Below, one piece after another: positions 47,953 to 56,652 of a stretch of 64,000 nucleotides of DNA. The notes beneath the pieces were generated by a model that saw nothing but the letters and a program-made list of their open reading frames with translations, did not search any database and was not told the origin of the DNA. The stretch lies in assembly GCA_943914475.1 (NCBI GenBank), contig CALUCE010000008.1, positions 1 through 64,000 of the forward strand, read 5' to 3'. The stretch comes from an uncultured Anaerococcus sp. (GTDB lineage: Bacteria; Bacillota; Clostridia; Tissierellales; Peptoniphilaceae). Made by a program: the position numbers and the translations under genes. The first letter of the stretch is position 1, and each line of letters starts with the position of its first letter.

Positions 47953-47981
47953 ATTATATCCCTATTATTTGATTTTGTAAA
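47953..47981 (-). promoter_or_regulatory. Pilus operon promoter
   Basis: Minus strand TTTACA (47976-47981), 17-bp spacer, TATAAT (47953-47958), leader of about 145 nt. Imperfect inverted arms AGAGGTTTGC (47937-47946) and GTAAACCTCCT (47977-47987) flank the -10/-35, a possible operator. Confidence 0.65.
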
Positions 47982-47989
47982 CCTCCTAA

Positions 47990-48440
47990 AATAAAAGAAA
48001 GGTTGTATTTATAAAATTTTATGGAGTATTTAATTATACAAGTTAATATTAAATTTTCTATATTTATCCATTACATAAATTAAACAAATCTATACTTGTT
48101 TTATTTGGTTTCCTAATTATTAAATTACAAAAAAATCTCTCATAATTATTACTCGATATTATCCAATATATCTTTCTTTATGCGTATTAAGATATATAAA
48201 ATACAATGAATAGTTCTGCATAAATGAGATCAAATTAACAAAAACAAAATCTATAAGAAACTTTCCCTTTCCCTCTTTCTTGAAATTCTCTTAAACATAA
48301 TAAACTCTTTTCTTTGACAAAAATAAATTATCTCCTATAGTAGAAAAGAATTTACTTTAAAAAAAGCCTACGAAAATAACTTTTACCCTATAAAAACATA
48401 GGGTTATTAATATTTATACTTTAGTTTTTTATGATAAAAT
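47990..48440. other. AT-rich intergenic stretch
   Basis: About 450 bp, very AT-rich, between the pilus promoter and the S41 protease gene. I see a short hairpin (ACCCTAT, loop AAAAAC, ATAGGGT, about 48386-48405) and a weak -10 (TATGAT near 48429). No credible gene, and none of the conserved blocks of the RNA pair. Confidence 0.5.
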
Positions 48441-48457
48441 AAACGAAAGGAGAAGAT

Positions 48458-49825
48458 ATGAAAAAATCAAAAAAACTTCTTATCCTTCCCCTGGTTTTGA
48501 CTTTGCTGGCTTTGGGATTTTTGGGTTTTTCTTATTATTTTACACCCAGAGATATAGCCACTATAGACTTGCCAGAACTTGAGGAGGAAGAGTTTAATTT
48601 AAGTAAAAAAGATTATAGTAAGGATTTTGATTTTGCTTATGCTACTTTAAAATCATACTATCCTTACTTTAAGATAAATGAAAAACTTTACGGGACTGAT
48701 TGGCTTGCTAACAAGGATGTTTACAAGAAATATATCAGCAGCGCCTACGATGATGAGGATTTTTTTAATAGGATGAATGATGTCCTAGCTAATCTTCACA
48801 ATGGTCATACCCACCTGGTTGACAGGGACTTTGGGATTGATTCCTACATCACCTACTACAGCCTGCCTAGGGTTGACTGGAGGTATGATATTGCCAAGGT
48901 TTATGAAAAGGAAAAAGTTAGGCAAAGATACAAGATTGACAACCAATCCATAAGAGACTATATAGAAAACCACTATGGAGATTTTGACAGGTTGAGTTTT
49001 TTGCCAGAAAGTCTTTTTGCAAGAAGACTTTTTGCCTTAAAGGCTTCATACTTTGAAGATGGAAGCCTTGAGGAGCCCAACCTTCTTACTGATAAAATCA
49101 TCGACCAAAAGCTTGCCTACATAAAGATTAATAAAATGCTTAGTAGCGAGCAAATGGGGGCTGATGAGATTGTTCTTGATACTTTTTTAGAAGAGATTAG
49201 GGACTATCCTAACCTTATTATAGATATAAGGGGTAATGGTGGTGGAGATTCTAGGTATTGGCAGGACTTTCTACTGCCAAAAATCATAGGAAAGTCTTAC
49301 AAAACCAACAATTATTCCTTCCTTAAAAAAGGCGATTTAAACAAAAAGGTCGTAATCCAAGAGGCCTACCACACCAATGTGGATGCTTTTTTGGACCAAG
49401 CTAATTTTCCCAAAGATATAAAGGATATTTTAAAAGACTTTGACTACTACAACGACGAGGAGCTTATAGTCGATCCTAAAAAAGAATCTATAAACTTTAA
49501 GGGCCAAATATATCTCTTGGTAGACCATGATGTTTATTCTTCTGCGGAAATGTTAGCTTCATTTTGTAAGGAGACCGGTCTTGCCAAGCTTGTGGGATCA
49601 AGAACTGCTGGTGATGGTATAGGCTCTGATCCTATGCAAATAGACCTGCCCAACACTGGCTATGTTTTAAGATTTTCCAAAAATATGGGACTTACAGGTT
49701 CTGGCTCTATAAATGAGCTTGACCAAACCACTCCTGATATCGAGGCTGAAACTGGCCAATTCGAAGAAAATCTCTTGGATGAAAAAATAATCCAAAAGGT
49801 TATAGAGGATGCAAAAATCAAGTAA
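48458..49825 (+). CDS. S41 family peptidase-like protein, membrane anchored
   Basis: 455 residues with one N-terminal transmembrane helix (LLILPLVLTLLALGFLGFSYYF), so the body faces outside. The C-terminal half has the tail-specific protease fold: LIIDIRGNGGGDSRYW, then YLLVDHDVYSSAEMLASFC carrying the likely catalytic Ser, and GSRTAGDGIGSDPM. No PDZ domain is obvious, as in the IRBP-like branch. The N-terminal half has DVLANLHNGHTHLVD, frequent in this branch. AAAGGAGAAG precedes the ATG. Substrate unknown. Confidence 0.88.
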   Translation: MKKSKKLLILPLVLTLLALGFLGFSYYFTPRDIATIDLPELEEEEFNLSKKDYSKDFDFAYATLKSYYPYFKINEKLYGTDWLANKDVYKKYISSAYDDEDFFNRMNDVLANLHNGHTHLVDRDFGIDSYITYYSLPRVDWRYDIAKVYEKEKVRQRYKIDNQSIRDYIENHYGDFDRLSFLPESLFARRLFALKASYFEDGSLEEPNLLTDKIIDQKLAYIKINKMLSSEQMGADEIVLDTFLEEIRDYPNLIIDIRGNGGGDSRYWQDFLLPKIIGKSYKTNNYSFLKKGDLNKKVVIQEAYHTNVDAFLDQANFPKDIKDILKDFDYYNDEELIVDPKKESINFKGQIYLLVDHDVYSSAEMLASFCKETGLAKLVGSRTAGDGIGSDPMQIDLPNTGYVLRFSKNMGLTGSGSINELDQTTPDIEAETGQFEENLLDEKIIQKVIEDAKIK

Positions 49826-49888
49826 AATCTTTGAAATTAATCATATTATTTCGTATAATATAGAAGTCTTTGAAAAAAAGGAGTTCTT

Positions 49889-50449
49889 ATGAGTTTAATT
49901 TCAATATTTATAATAGGAGTGGGTCTTGCCATGGATGCCTTTGCAGCTAGTATTTGTAAGGGTCTCCAAGATAGTAATGATACTATGGAAACAGCCATAA
50001 AAATCGCCCTATCTTTTGGATTATTCCAAGGACTCATGCCAATTTTAGGTTACTTTTTGGCTTCATCCTTTGCTGACTATATCAGGCAAATCGACCACTG
50101 GGTGGTCTTTGTTTTGCTTTTGATAGTTGGTATTTCCATGCTAAAGGAATCTAGAGAAGCCTACTGTGATGTAAACCCGGGCATAGATCTAAAGTCCCTT
50201 ATGGTTTTATCCATAGCCACATCCATAGATGCCTGTGCTGTTGGTATATCCTTTGCTTTTTTGGAGGTAAATATCTACAGAGCAGCCTTGGTGATAGGTA
50301 TAATTACCTTCGTTCTTTCAGCCATAGGCTACAAGATTGGTAACAGGCTAGGTATCAGATCCAAGCAAAAGGCAGAATTTGCTGGAGGAACCATACTTAT
50401 TTTGATGGGATCTAAAATTTTAATAGAACATTTGTTCTTTATGGCATAA
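49889..50449 (+). CDS. mntP: Manganese efflux pump, MntP family
   Basis: Six-helix inner-membrane exporter of 186 residues that keeps cytosolic manganese low. The two conserved Asp-containing repeats are visible: GVGLAMDAFAASICKGL near residue 10 and LSIATSIDACAVGISFAFL near 110. Only 63 nt separate it from the previous gene, too short for the yybP-ykoY manganese riboswitch that often controls mntP, so it may be read through from the protease gene. A strong terminator follows. Confidence 0.93.
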   Translation: MSLISIFIIGVGLAMDAFAASICKGLQDSNDTMETAIKIALSFGLFQGLMPILGYFLASSFADYIRQIDHWVVFVLLLIVGISMLKESREAYCDVNPGIDLKSLMVLSIATSIDACAVGISFAFLEVNIYRAALVIGIITFVLSAIGYKIGNRLGIRSKQKAEFAGGTILILMGSKILIEHLFFMA

Positions 50450-50452
50450 AAA

Positions 50453-50489
50453 AGATTCTTGCGTGTATTTCATGCAAGAATCTTTTTTT
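50453..50489. terminator. Bidirectional terminator
   Basis: AGATTCTTGC (from 50453) pairs with GCAAGAATCT (to 50483), followed by six T; serves mntP and the convergent nitroreductase gene. Confidence 0.9.
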
Positions 50490-50491
50490 CT

Positions 50492-51067
50492 TTACTTATC
50501 TACTACTTTTACTCTTTTTTTGATGTCTTCATTTTCTTTCTCATCTGCTGGACCTGTTATATTTCCATAAACCATTTGGCCTAAGAGTACATAGTCCTTG
50601 TCCACATCAAACATTTCCTTTACCATATCATCAATAATTGGATTATAGTGTTGGAGGTTTACTCCAAGGCCTAATTCTTCTAAGGCTGACCAAATTGAAA
50701 TTTGTAGCATGCCGTTTGCTTGGAGGGCCCATGGGGTAAAGTTGTCCTTGTAGAGTTCATAGTCTTTTTTCATCTTTTCAATAAGCTTATTGTCATAGAA
50801 AAACAAAACTGTGCCTGCAGCATTTTTAAAGGTATCTATCTTATCCTTAGAAACCTCTCCCCCAAAACTATCATACACTCCATCCCAAAGTTTCTTGTGC
50901 ATGTCTTTTTGGGCTATAACTAGCCTTTGACTTTTCATGTTGAAAGCATCTGGTACCAGTTCTGTAACCTTTTCTATGGTTTCTACTATTTTTTCATCAC
51001 TCACTTCTAGCTTATCATCCAAATTATAGTAGCTTCTCCTTAATTTTAAAGCATCAAGTGTATTCAT
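50492..51067 (-). CDS. Nitroreductase family protein
   Basis: 191-residue flavin oxidoreductase-like protein of the nitroreductase superfamily. N-terminal ALKLRRSYYNLDDK replaces the common RRSxRxF and may contact FMN; TPWALQANGMLQISIWSALEELGLG is the central helix region, and LGQMVYG ends the core. This subgroup (with DAFNMKSQRLVI) is typical of stand-alone proteins in Firmicutes; substrate unknown. AAAGGAG precedes the ATG. It is only distantly like the one at 7824..8333. Confidence 0.85.
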   Translation of the reverse strand: MNTLDALKLRRSYYNLDDKLEVSDEKIVETIEKVTELVPDAFNMKSQRLVIAQKDMHKKLWDGVYDSFGGEVSKDKIDTFKNAAGTVLFFYDNKLIEKMKKDYELYKDNFTPWALQANGMLQISIWSALEELGLGVNLQHYNPIIDDMVKEMFDVDKDYVLLGQMVYGNITGPADEKENEDIKKRVKVVDK

Positions 51068-51188
51068 CCTAACTCCTTTGCATATTATTTATTAGTATCT
51101 TTACTATACTAATCCAAGCTAGACCAATCTACTTAAAAATACCTATTTTTCTTGGTATAATATGGATAAGATATAAAAAGGAGTTTTT

Positions 51189-52700
51189 ATGACTGAAAAA
51201 ATTTTACTAGGAAAAGCAAATGGTGAACCTATATACTTAAATACTTCCATGATTAATAGACATGGCTTTATAGGAGGAGCAACAGGATCAGGAAAAACTG
51301 TGACCTTAAAGCTTATAGCAGAAGGACTTTCTGAACTTGGTGTGCCTGTTATTATCCCGGATGTAAAGGGAGACCTCTTCTCTCTTTCCAAAGAAGGAGT
51401 CATGGATGAAAATATAGAAAAAAGACTAAGAGAATTGGACCTTGATGATTTTTCGTTTGACTCATATCCAGTGGAAATCTTTGATGTTTTTGCTGAAATG
51501 GGCATAGCTACAAGGACTACTATTTCCGAAATGGGGCCTGTCCTTATCTCTAGGATGCTTGATTTGACTGAAGTTCAAGAAGGAATCATCAATATAGCCT
51601 TTAGGATAGCAGATGAGGAAGGACTTTTGCTAATTGATATAAAAGATTTAAGGCAAATTTTGGTCTACCTTTCAGACAATAGAAAAGAAATTTCAAAGAC
51701 CTATGGAAATATTTCTACCCAGTCTATCGGAGCCATCCAAAGAAGGCTCTTGGTCTTGGAAGAAGCTGGAGGCGACATATTTTTTGGGGAAAAAGCCTTT
51801 GATCTTAAAGACTTTTTGAGAAAAGATAAGGATAGCAGGGGTCAAATCAATATCATAAATTCCAAAGAACTAATAGAAAATCCTGCCCTTTATTCTACAG
51901 TTTTGTTCTGGATTTTGACCAAAATCAACCAATCATTACCAGAAATTGGGGATGTGGATTTGCCAAAGCTTGTATTCTTCTTTGATGAAGCCCATATGCT
52001 CTTTGATAAAGCAAATAATCAAACCATAGAACTTGTCCAAAGACTGGTTAAGTCTATTCGTTCCAAAGGAGTAGGGATCTTTTTTGTAACCCAAGACCCA
52101 ACAGATATACCAGATTCCATCCTTAGTCAGCTAGGTAACAAGATTCAACACTCTCTAAGAGCCTACACAGCCAAGGAGCAAAAATCTCTCAAGGCCATAG
52201 GTGATTCTTTTAGGATAAAGGAAGGTCAAAATATATACGAAGAAATCAAAAACCTCCAAATAGGCCAAGCCATAGTATCAAGCCTTGACGAAGATGCCAG
52301 CCCATCTTATGCAAAAAAGACAACAATTTGCCCACCAAAGTCCTTCATAGGACCTGTGGATGATAGGTTTGTTATGGAAGTTTACGAAAAATCAGACCTT
52401 TATAACAAGTACGAGGAATACTTTGACAGAGAATCTGCCTTTGAAATCTTATCCGCAAGAATAAAGGCCCAAGAAGACGAGGCTATGCTCCAAAAACAAG
52501 CCAAGGAAGAAGAAAAACTTCTCAAAGAAAGAGAAAAAGAACTAGAAAAAATGCAAAAACAAAGACAAAAACAAGTCTCCTCCCTAACAAGGTCAGCCAG
52601 GACCTTCTCAAACTCTATCCTAAGATCTATAGGATACAGGATAGGCAGGGATATATATGGAATGATAAAAGGAGAGAAAAAAAAGAAAGACCAAAGATAA
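51189..52700 (+). CDS. HerA-like ATPase (DUF853 family)
   Basis: Cytosolic P-loop ATPase of 503 residues in the HerA/FtsK superclass, DUF853 branch. Walker A GATGSGKTVTLK (about 31-42), Walker B KLVFFFDEAHMLFD (about 258-271), and GIFFVTQDPTDIPDSILSQL with the sensor region. The C-terminus is a charged Lys/Glu/Gln coiled coil (about 420-500). True HerA works with NurA in end resection, but no nurA is nearby and DUF853 proteins have no settled role. TATAAT lies near 51158 and AAGGAG before the ATG. Confidence 0.9.
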   Translation: MTEKILLGKANGEPIYLNTSMINRHGFIGGATGSGKTVTLKLIAEGLSELGVPVIIPDVKGDLFSLSKEGVMDENIEKRLRELDLDDFSFDSYPVEIFDVFAEMGIATRTTISEMGPVLISRMLDLTEVQEGIINIAFRIADEEGLLLIDIKDLRQILVYLSDNRKEISKTYGNISTQSIGAIQRRLLVLEEAGGDIFFGEKAFDLKDFLRKDKDSRGQINIINSKELIENPALYSTVLFWILTKINQSLPEIGDVDLPKLVFFFDEAHMLFDKANNQTIELVQRLVKSIRSKGVGIFFVTQDPTDIPDSILSQLGNKIQHSLRAYTAKEQKSLKAIGDSFRIKEGQNIYEEIKNLQIGQAIVSSLDEDASPSYAKKTTICPPKSFIGPVDDRFVMEVYEKSDLYNKYEEYFDRESAFEILSARIKAQEDEAMLQKQAKEEEKLLKEREKELEKMQKQRQKQVSSLTRSARTFSNSILRSIGYRIGRDIYGMIKGEKKKKDQR

Positions 52701-52704
52701 AATT

Positions 52705-52738
52705 AGCTCTTGCAGGATAAACTTGCAAGAGCTTTTAT
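52705..52738. terminator. Bidirectional terminator
   Basis: AGCTCTTGCA (52705-52714) pairs perfectly with TGCAAGAGCT (52724-52733), followed by TTTATA; shared by the HerA-like and HAD genes. Confidence 0.85.
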
Positions 52739-52739
52739 A

Positions 52740-53579
52740 TTATTCTACAAAGCCAAAATGCTTAAGAGCCTTATAGATTCCTTCATTATTATTATCATCT
52801 GTGACATGGTAGGCAATTTCTTTTACAGGAGCCAAGGCATTGCCCATGGCAACTGGGTACTTGGAAAATGCCAACATTTCCCTATCGTTCATAGAATCTC
52901 CAAAGGCCATCATGGTATCTGGATTAAAGCCAAGTTTTTCTAGACCATAGGACTTTGAAACCTCAGGCATAACAAATTCCATAAAAAAAGGAGAAGTTTG
53001 AACCACATGGAGCCTATTTTCAAAAATCTTCTTGTATTCTTCTATAGTAGCTTGGACAATTTCTGGATCAAGTATAGTCAAAAACTTATTTATAGGATGA
53101 TTTAGATGATCCTCCATGGAATAGACTTCCTTTATAGCAAAGTCCCCAAAGGCTGCCTCTCTTCTAATAATATCCATCCTTTTTCCATTAAGGTAAATAA
53201 TCCCAGAATTTATATCTTCAACCAAAAGATAATCCCTAGCCTCTATCATAGGAGCTATGGGTCTACCATCAATTTTGTCCAAAATTTCCAAAACTAGGTC
53301 ATGGTCTATGGGAGTTTCAAAGATAATCTTAGAGTTTTTAGTATCATAAGCCATGGCTCCGTTGTTGCAAAGGATAATTCCCTTGTGCTTGTCAAGTTCA
53401 AGCTCCTTGGCCAAGGCAAGCATAGACTTAAAAGGCCTACCCGAAGCAAGAATGATGTGAACACCTTGGTTTTGGACATCTATAATGGCTTTTTTGGTCT
53501 TTTTCATAATCTTACCATCCCAATCAACCAAGGTCCCATCAATATCAAAAACCATAGTTTCAATTTCCCTAATATCCAT
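52740..53579 (-). CDS. HAD superfamily phosphatase, Cof type
   Basis: Cytosolic phosphatase of 279 residues in the Cof/class IIB HAD group that acts on sugar phosphates or flavin/nucleotide phosphates. Motif I MVFDIDGTLVDWDG (nucleophile Asp near residue 12), motif II LASGRPFKSM, and motifs III/IV SYGLEKL and MMAFGDSMNDREML. The C2 cap lies between. Specificity cannot be set by sequence. TTGGAGGG precedes the ATG. Confidence 0.92.
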   Translation of the reverse strand: MDIREIETMVFDIDGTLVDWDGKIMKKTKKAIIDVQNQGVHIILASGRPFKSMLALAKELELDKHKGIILCNNGAMAYDTKNSKIIFETPIDHDLVLEILDKIDGRPIAPMIEARDYLLVEDINSGIIYLNGKRMDIIRREAAFGDFAIKEVYSMEDHLNHPINKFLTILDPEIVQATIEEYKKIFENRLHVVQTSPFFMEFVMPEVSKSYGLEKLGFNPDTMMAFGDSMNDREMLAFSKYPVAMGNALAPVKEIAYHVTDDNNNEGIYKALKHFGFVE

Positions 53580-53876
53580 AATCCCTCCAAAAAACTTCTT
53601 AAACTTTTCTAAAATTAATTCACTTACATTATAGTAGAAAAATATATAAGTGCAAAATAAGAAGGAGTAGTTAGAGTTTAGGGGAAACTTAAGATAAAAA
53701 TGAACTACATATCCCCCACTTGCGCGGATATAACTAAAAGATCCCGTAAAATTACCTATTTCTTATTAAGGTATGCTAAGTTTTTGTCCACTTTATTTGA
53801 AAGTTTATAGATTAGTCTTATTTCTTCTTTTTTATATTATATCATCTGTTTTCCCTTCCCCGCTTAAAATAAAAAT

Positions 53877-54419
53877 TTACTTTCCTGGGTTTAGGGGTAA
53901 TTCTTTTAAAAAAATTAGGTCTTCTCTTTTGCTTGCGTCTCCTTCTGCTAGGATGGCTGCTTTTCCTACTACTTTTCCTCCAACCTTATTTACCAAGTCT
54001 TCTAGGGCCTTGATTGATTCTCCTGTGGAGATTACGTCATCTACCAGGCAGGCTTTCTTGTCTTTTATAAGGTCGACGTCTTCTCCGTTTAGGTAGAGTC
54101 TTTGGATTTTGTCTGTGGTTATAGACTTTACGGAAATTCCTATGGGGTCGGTCATGTAGGATTTTACAGATTTTCTGCAAACCACGTATTTTTTCATCCC
54201 CCTAAGCCTAGCTAGTTCATGGGCCAAGGATATGCCCTTGGCTTCTGCTGTGACAAAGATATCAACTTCTGGTATAAGTTTTTCAAGTTCCACAGCCGCA
54301 TGGCTGACTAGTTCTTGGTCTCCTAGGGTTACAAAGGATGCTATGGATAAATCATCGGATATTTTGATGATGGGTAGGTTACGGACTAGGCCTGCAAGTT
54401 CTAATTTATAAGTAGACAT
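53877..54419 (-). CDS. Phosphoribosyltransferase, adenine-PRTase-like
   Basis: 180-residue type I PRTase. The PRPP loop is ACLVDDVISTGESIKALEDL (about 131-150), and DIFVTAEAKGISLAHELARL fits the APRT-like N-terminal half. APRT makes AMP from adenine; related enzymes salvage xanthine, so the base is uncertain. AAAGGA precedes the ATG. The 297 bp to its right (53580-53876) contain no feature I can support. Confidence 0.85.
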   Translation of the reverse strand: MSTYKLELAGLVRNLPIIKISDDLSIASFVTLGDQELVSHAAVELEKLIPEVDIFVTAEAKGISLAHELARLRGMKKYVVCRKSVKSYMTDPIGISVKSITTDKIQRLYLNGEDVDLIKDKKACLVDDVISTGESIKALEDLVNKVGGKVVGKAAILAEGDASKREDLIFLKELPLNPGK

Positions 54420-54495
54420 AAAAATCCTTTCTGCAATAATAAAGTAGCGGTTGGTTTATTAAGTTTTCTTCTGCTTCATTTGCCAATGGGCTGAT

Positions 54496-54523
54496 ATAAA
54501 ACAAACCTGCTCTATGGCAGGTT
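54496..54523 (-). terminator. Terminator of the cyclophilin gene
   Basis: On the minus strand AACCTGC, loop CATAGA, GCAGGTT, then TGTTTTATA; about 55 nt past the stop. Confidence 0.65.
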
Positions 54524-54576
54524 ATTTTATCTTTTTAGACGGATCGGAGATCCTGCCTCACTCGCCAGCGGGCTGG

Positions 54577-55101
54577 CTATACAATTTCTGGTTCGTCAAA
54601 TGTTTGGCCAAAGGTTTCTACTGTTACTTTTTCCATTACTTGATCTTCTTTTGGTTTGTCTGCGTAGTTAGTTTTTTGGCTGGCTATTTTGTCTACTTCT
54701 TCCATTCCTTCGATTACTTTACCAAAGGCTGCATATTCTCCGTCTAGGTGTGGAGAGTCTTTGTGCATAACAAAGAATTGGCTACCTGCTGAGTTTGGCA
54801 TCATGGTTCTTGCCATGGAAAGGACTCCTCTTTCGTGTTTTAGGTCATTTTTAAAACCGTTGGAGGTAAATTCTCCTTTTATAGCATAGTTTGGACCACC
54901 CATGCCTGTTCCTTCTGGGTCTCCTCCTTGGATCATAAATCCAGGTATAACCCTGTGGAAGATTACTCCATCATAAAATCCGTGGTTTATTAAAGAAATA
55001 AAGTTTTTAACTGTATTTGGTGCGATTTCTGGGTAAAGTTCTGCTTTGAAAACTCCCCCATCTTCCATTTCAAATGTAACTATTGGGTTTTTCTTTTCCA
55101 T
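54577..55101 (-). CDS. ppiB: Peptidyl-prolyl cis-trans isomerase, cyclophilin type
   Basis: Cytosolic foldase of 174 residues. The cyclophilin signature is complete: YDGVIFHRVIPGFMIQGGDP (catalytic Arg in FHRV), MARTMMPNSAGSQFFV, and HLDGEYAAFGKVIEGM. No signal peptide. The N-terminal VTFEMEDGGVFKAELYPEIA is standard. It is monocistronic. Confidence 0.94.
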   Translation of the reverse strand: MEKKNPIVTFEMEDGGVFKAELYPEIAPNTVKNFISLINHGFYDGVIFHRVIPGFMIQGGDPEGTGMGGPNYAIKGEFTSNGFKNDLKHERGVLSMARTMMPNSAGSQFFVMHKDSPHLDGEYAAFGKVIEGMEEVDKIASQKTNYADKPKEDQVMEKVTVETFGQTFDEPEIV

Positions 55102-55169
55102 ATAATCCCCTTTCTTCTTTTATTTTTCTTAAAATATTATATACTTTTTTGTAAGTTTAGCAATAAGCT

Positions 55170-55369
55170 TTAGCTAGTGGATACAAAGTCCTTGCCTTTT
55201 TTCCTCCAGTCTTCTCTAAAGTCTGGGTAGGAATTTATATAAGGGTTTGATAAATTGGGGATGAGGATTGGTTGCCGTGGATTAGTAAAATATTTACATC
55301 TCCCCTACCTGCCTTTCTATAGTCTATGGTCTGCCCATTTTCAAGTTTCACTCTTTCTGACTTATACAT
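55170..55369 (-). pseudogene. Decayed alpha/beta hydrolase gene
   Basis: A strong ribosome site (AAAGGAG) precedes ATG at 55369, and 44 codons follow: MYKSERVKLENGQTIDYRKA, then DVNILLIHGNQSSSP and a stop at 55235. LLIHGNQSSS is the oxyanion/HG strand of alpha/beta hydrolases, which normally run to about 270 residues. In another frame the last 27 codons look like a true C-terminus (SNPYINSYPDFREDWRKKGK, to TAA at 55170). The catalytic middle is missing, so this is an internally deleted remnant. Any short product would be inactive. Confidence 0.7.
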
Positions 55370-55389
55370 AAATTCTCCTTTCTTTATTC

Positions 55390-55470
55390 TAAAAAAATCC
55401 CAGCCTAAAGTGATATGTACCCTCCTTACTGGTTTGTCCAGTAAAGAGGGTACATATCAAAGCCGGGATT
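55390..55470 (-). terminator. HicDH terminator carrying an inserted palindrome
   Basis: On the minus strand AATCCCGGCT (55470-55461) pairs with the GGCTGGGATT arm (55406-55397), followed by TTTTT. Between the arms sits the 49-bp palindromic repeat, making one long nested hairpin. Confidence 0.75.
55411..55459. repeat. Dispersed palindromic repeat, copy 2
   Basis: 22-bp arms (55411-55432 and 55438-55459, one G-U) and loop TTTGT; identical to 14-55 over the shared part. Confidence 0.75.
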
Positions 55471-55478
55471 ATCTTTAT

Positions 55479-56384
55479 TTATTCTTTTGTTCTCATAGAT
55501 TTGATAGTCTTTACAGACTCTTTCCATTTTTCTTCTTCTTCATCATTTAAGGCTATGTGGAAGTCTCTGATGATGCCGTTTGCTCCGACTACAGCTGGGT
55601 GACCTATATAGCAGCCGTCTGCCTTAGAATAGGAAGAAACTGGGAGTACAGTTTTGGCATCTGTAAAGATTGTCTCTACAATTATGGCTGTAGCATTGGC
55701 TATACCATAGGAAGTGTAGCCCTTGGCAGAGATAGTCTCAAAGGCCTTGGATCTGGTTGAGTGTTCTATACAGTCTATAGTCTTCTTGTCCAAAAGCTCT
55801 CTAATTGGTTTGGTAGCTATATTTACTTGAGACCAAGCCACAAATTGGCTCTTTCCATGCTCGCCAATAACATAACCATCTATAGAAGATGGATCTACAT
55901 CCAAGTAGCTGGCTACTGCATTTTTCATCCTTGCCGTATCAAGGATAGTCCCTGTACCTATAACTCTTTCCTTGGGAAGACCGGTAAGCTCTTGCATATA
56001 TCCTGCTATAACATCACAAGGATTGGAAAGAGAAATTAAAATACCATTAAACTTAGATTCCTTAATCTTTTTTGCCCATTCTTCTGCACAAGTTTTGGTA
56101 TATTTAAACTCTTCCAAAAGGTCATGGTTTTTTTGGAGAATCCTTATATCTCCAGGCGCAAAGATAATGATATCTGAGTCATCTAAGTCCTTAGAACGAC
56201 CTTCTACAAGCTCAACATTTCCATCTCGCCTCACCATACCATCTCTTAAGTCGTTGACTTCAGCCTTGGCCTGGCCTTCCTTTTTGTCAAAAAGAGCAAT
56301 CTTCTCACACAATTTTCTTTCTATCAGGGTATAGGCAACGGTTGCTCCAACATTACCCAGACCTATAAGAGAAATTTTTTTCAT
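55479..56384 (-). CDS. L-2-hydroxyisocaproate dehydrogenase-like (LDH/MDH family)
   Basis: NAD-dependent 2-hydroxyacid dehydrogenase of 301 residues. LIGLGNVGATVAYTLIE is the nucleotide-binding motif, GEHGKSQFVAWS holds the catalytic His, and GTGTILDTARM is shared by LDH-type enzymes. The loop after strand 4 reads APGDIRILQKNHD, not the lactate dehydrogenase QKPGExR, and matches what I recall of Weissella HicDH (TLGNIKLQQDN). FVAWS and GKGYTSYGIAN agree too. So the likely reaction is reduction of branched or aromatic 2-oxo acids from amino acid fermentation, not lactate formation. A single gene with its own terminator. Confidence 0.82.
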   Translation of the reverse strand: MKKISLIGLGNVGATVAYTLIERKLCEKIALFDKKEGQAKAEVNDLRDGMVRRDGNVELVEGRSKDLDDSDIIIFAPGDIRILQKNHDLLEEFKYTKTCAEEWAKKIKESKFNGILISLSNPCDVIAGYMQELTGLPKERVIGTGTILDTARMKNAVASYLDVDPSSIDGYVIGEHGKSQFVAWSQVNIATKPIRELLDKKTIDCIEHSTRSKAFETISAKGYTSYGIANATAIIVETIFTDAKTVLPVSSYSKADGCYIGHPAVVGANGIIRDFHIALNDEEEEKWKESVKTIKSMRTKE

Positions 56385-56585
56385 CTATTACCCCATTCTT
56401 TTCTTTCTTTCCATATCCTGTCTTATAGTATATATGATACCACTTATTGCAAGTAAAGATACAAGTATTATATATATTTTTGATTTAAAACCATACCTTT
56501 TTAATAATATGGCAAATTATAGCTAGTTTTTTCTTAAAAATTTTCTATATATAGACTATAAAGACATATACTTTAGCCTATATGA

Positions 56586-56614
56586 TTGACAAAAAAATAC
56601 TGCTAACTTATACT
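56586..56614 (+). promoter_or_regulatory. Symporter promoter
   Basis: TTGACA (56586-56591), 17-bp spacer, TATACT (56609-56614), about 40 bp upstream of the start codon. Confidence 0.75.
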
Positions 56615-56652
56615 TTAATTATGTACAATTTTAAAAACTAAAGGAGGTTTTT

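Noticed and set aside
47990..48440. Possible third copy of the large RNA in the pilus/S41 gap
   Set aside because: The 3' block, the internal 16-mer, the GTCGAC terminator and the promoter motif are all absent.
49826..49888. yybP-ykoY manganese riboswitch before mntP
   Set aside because: Only 63 nt are available and no conserved aptamer sequence is seen.
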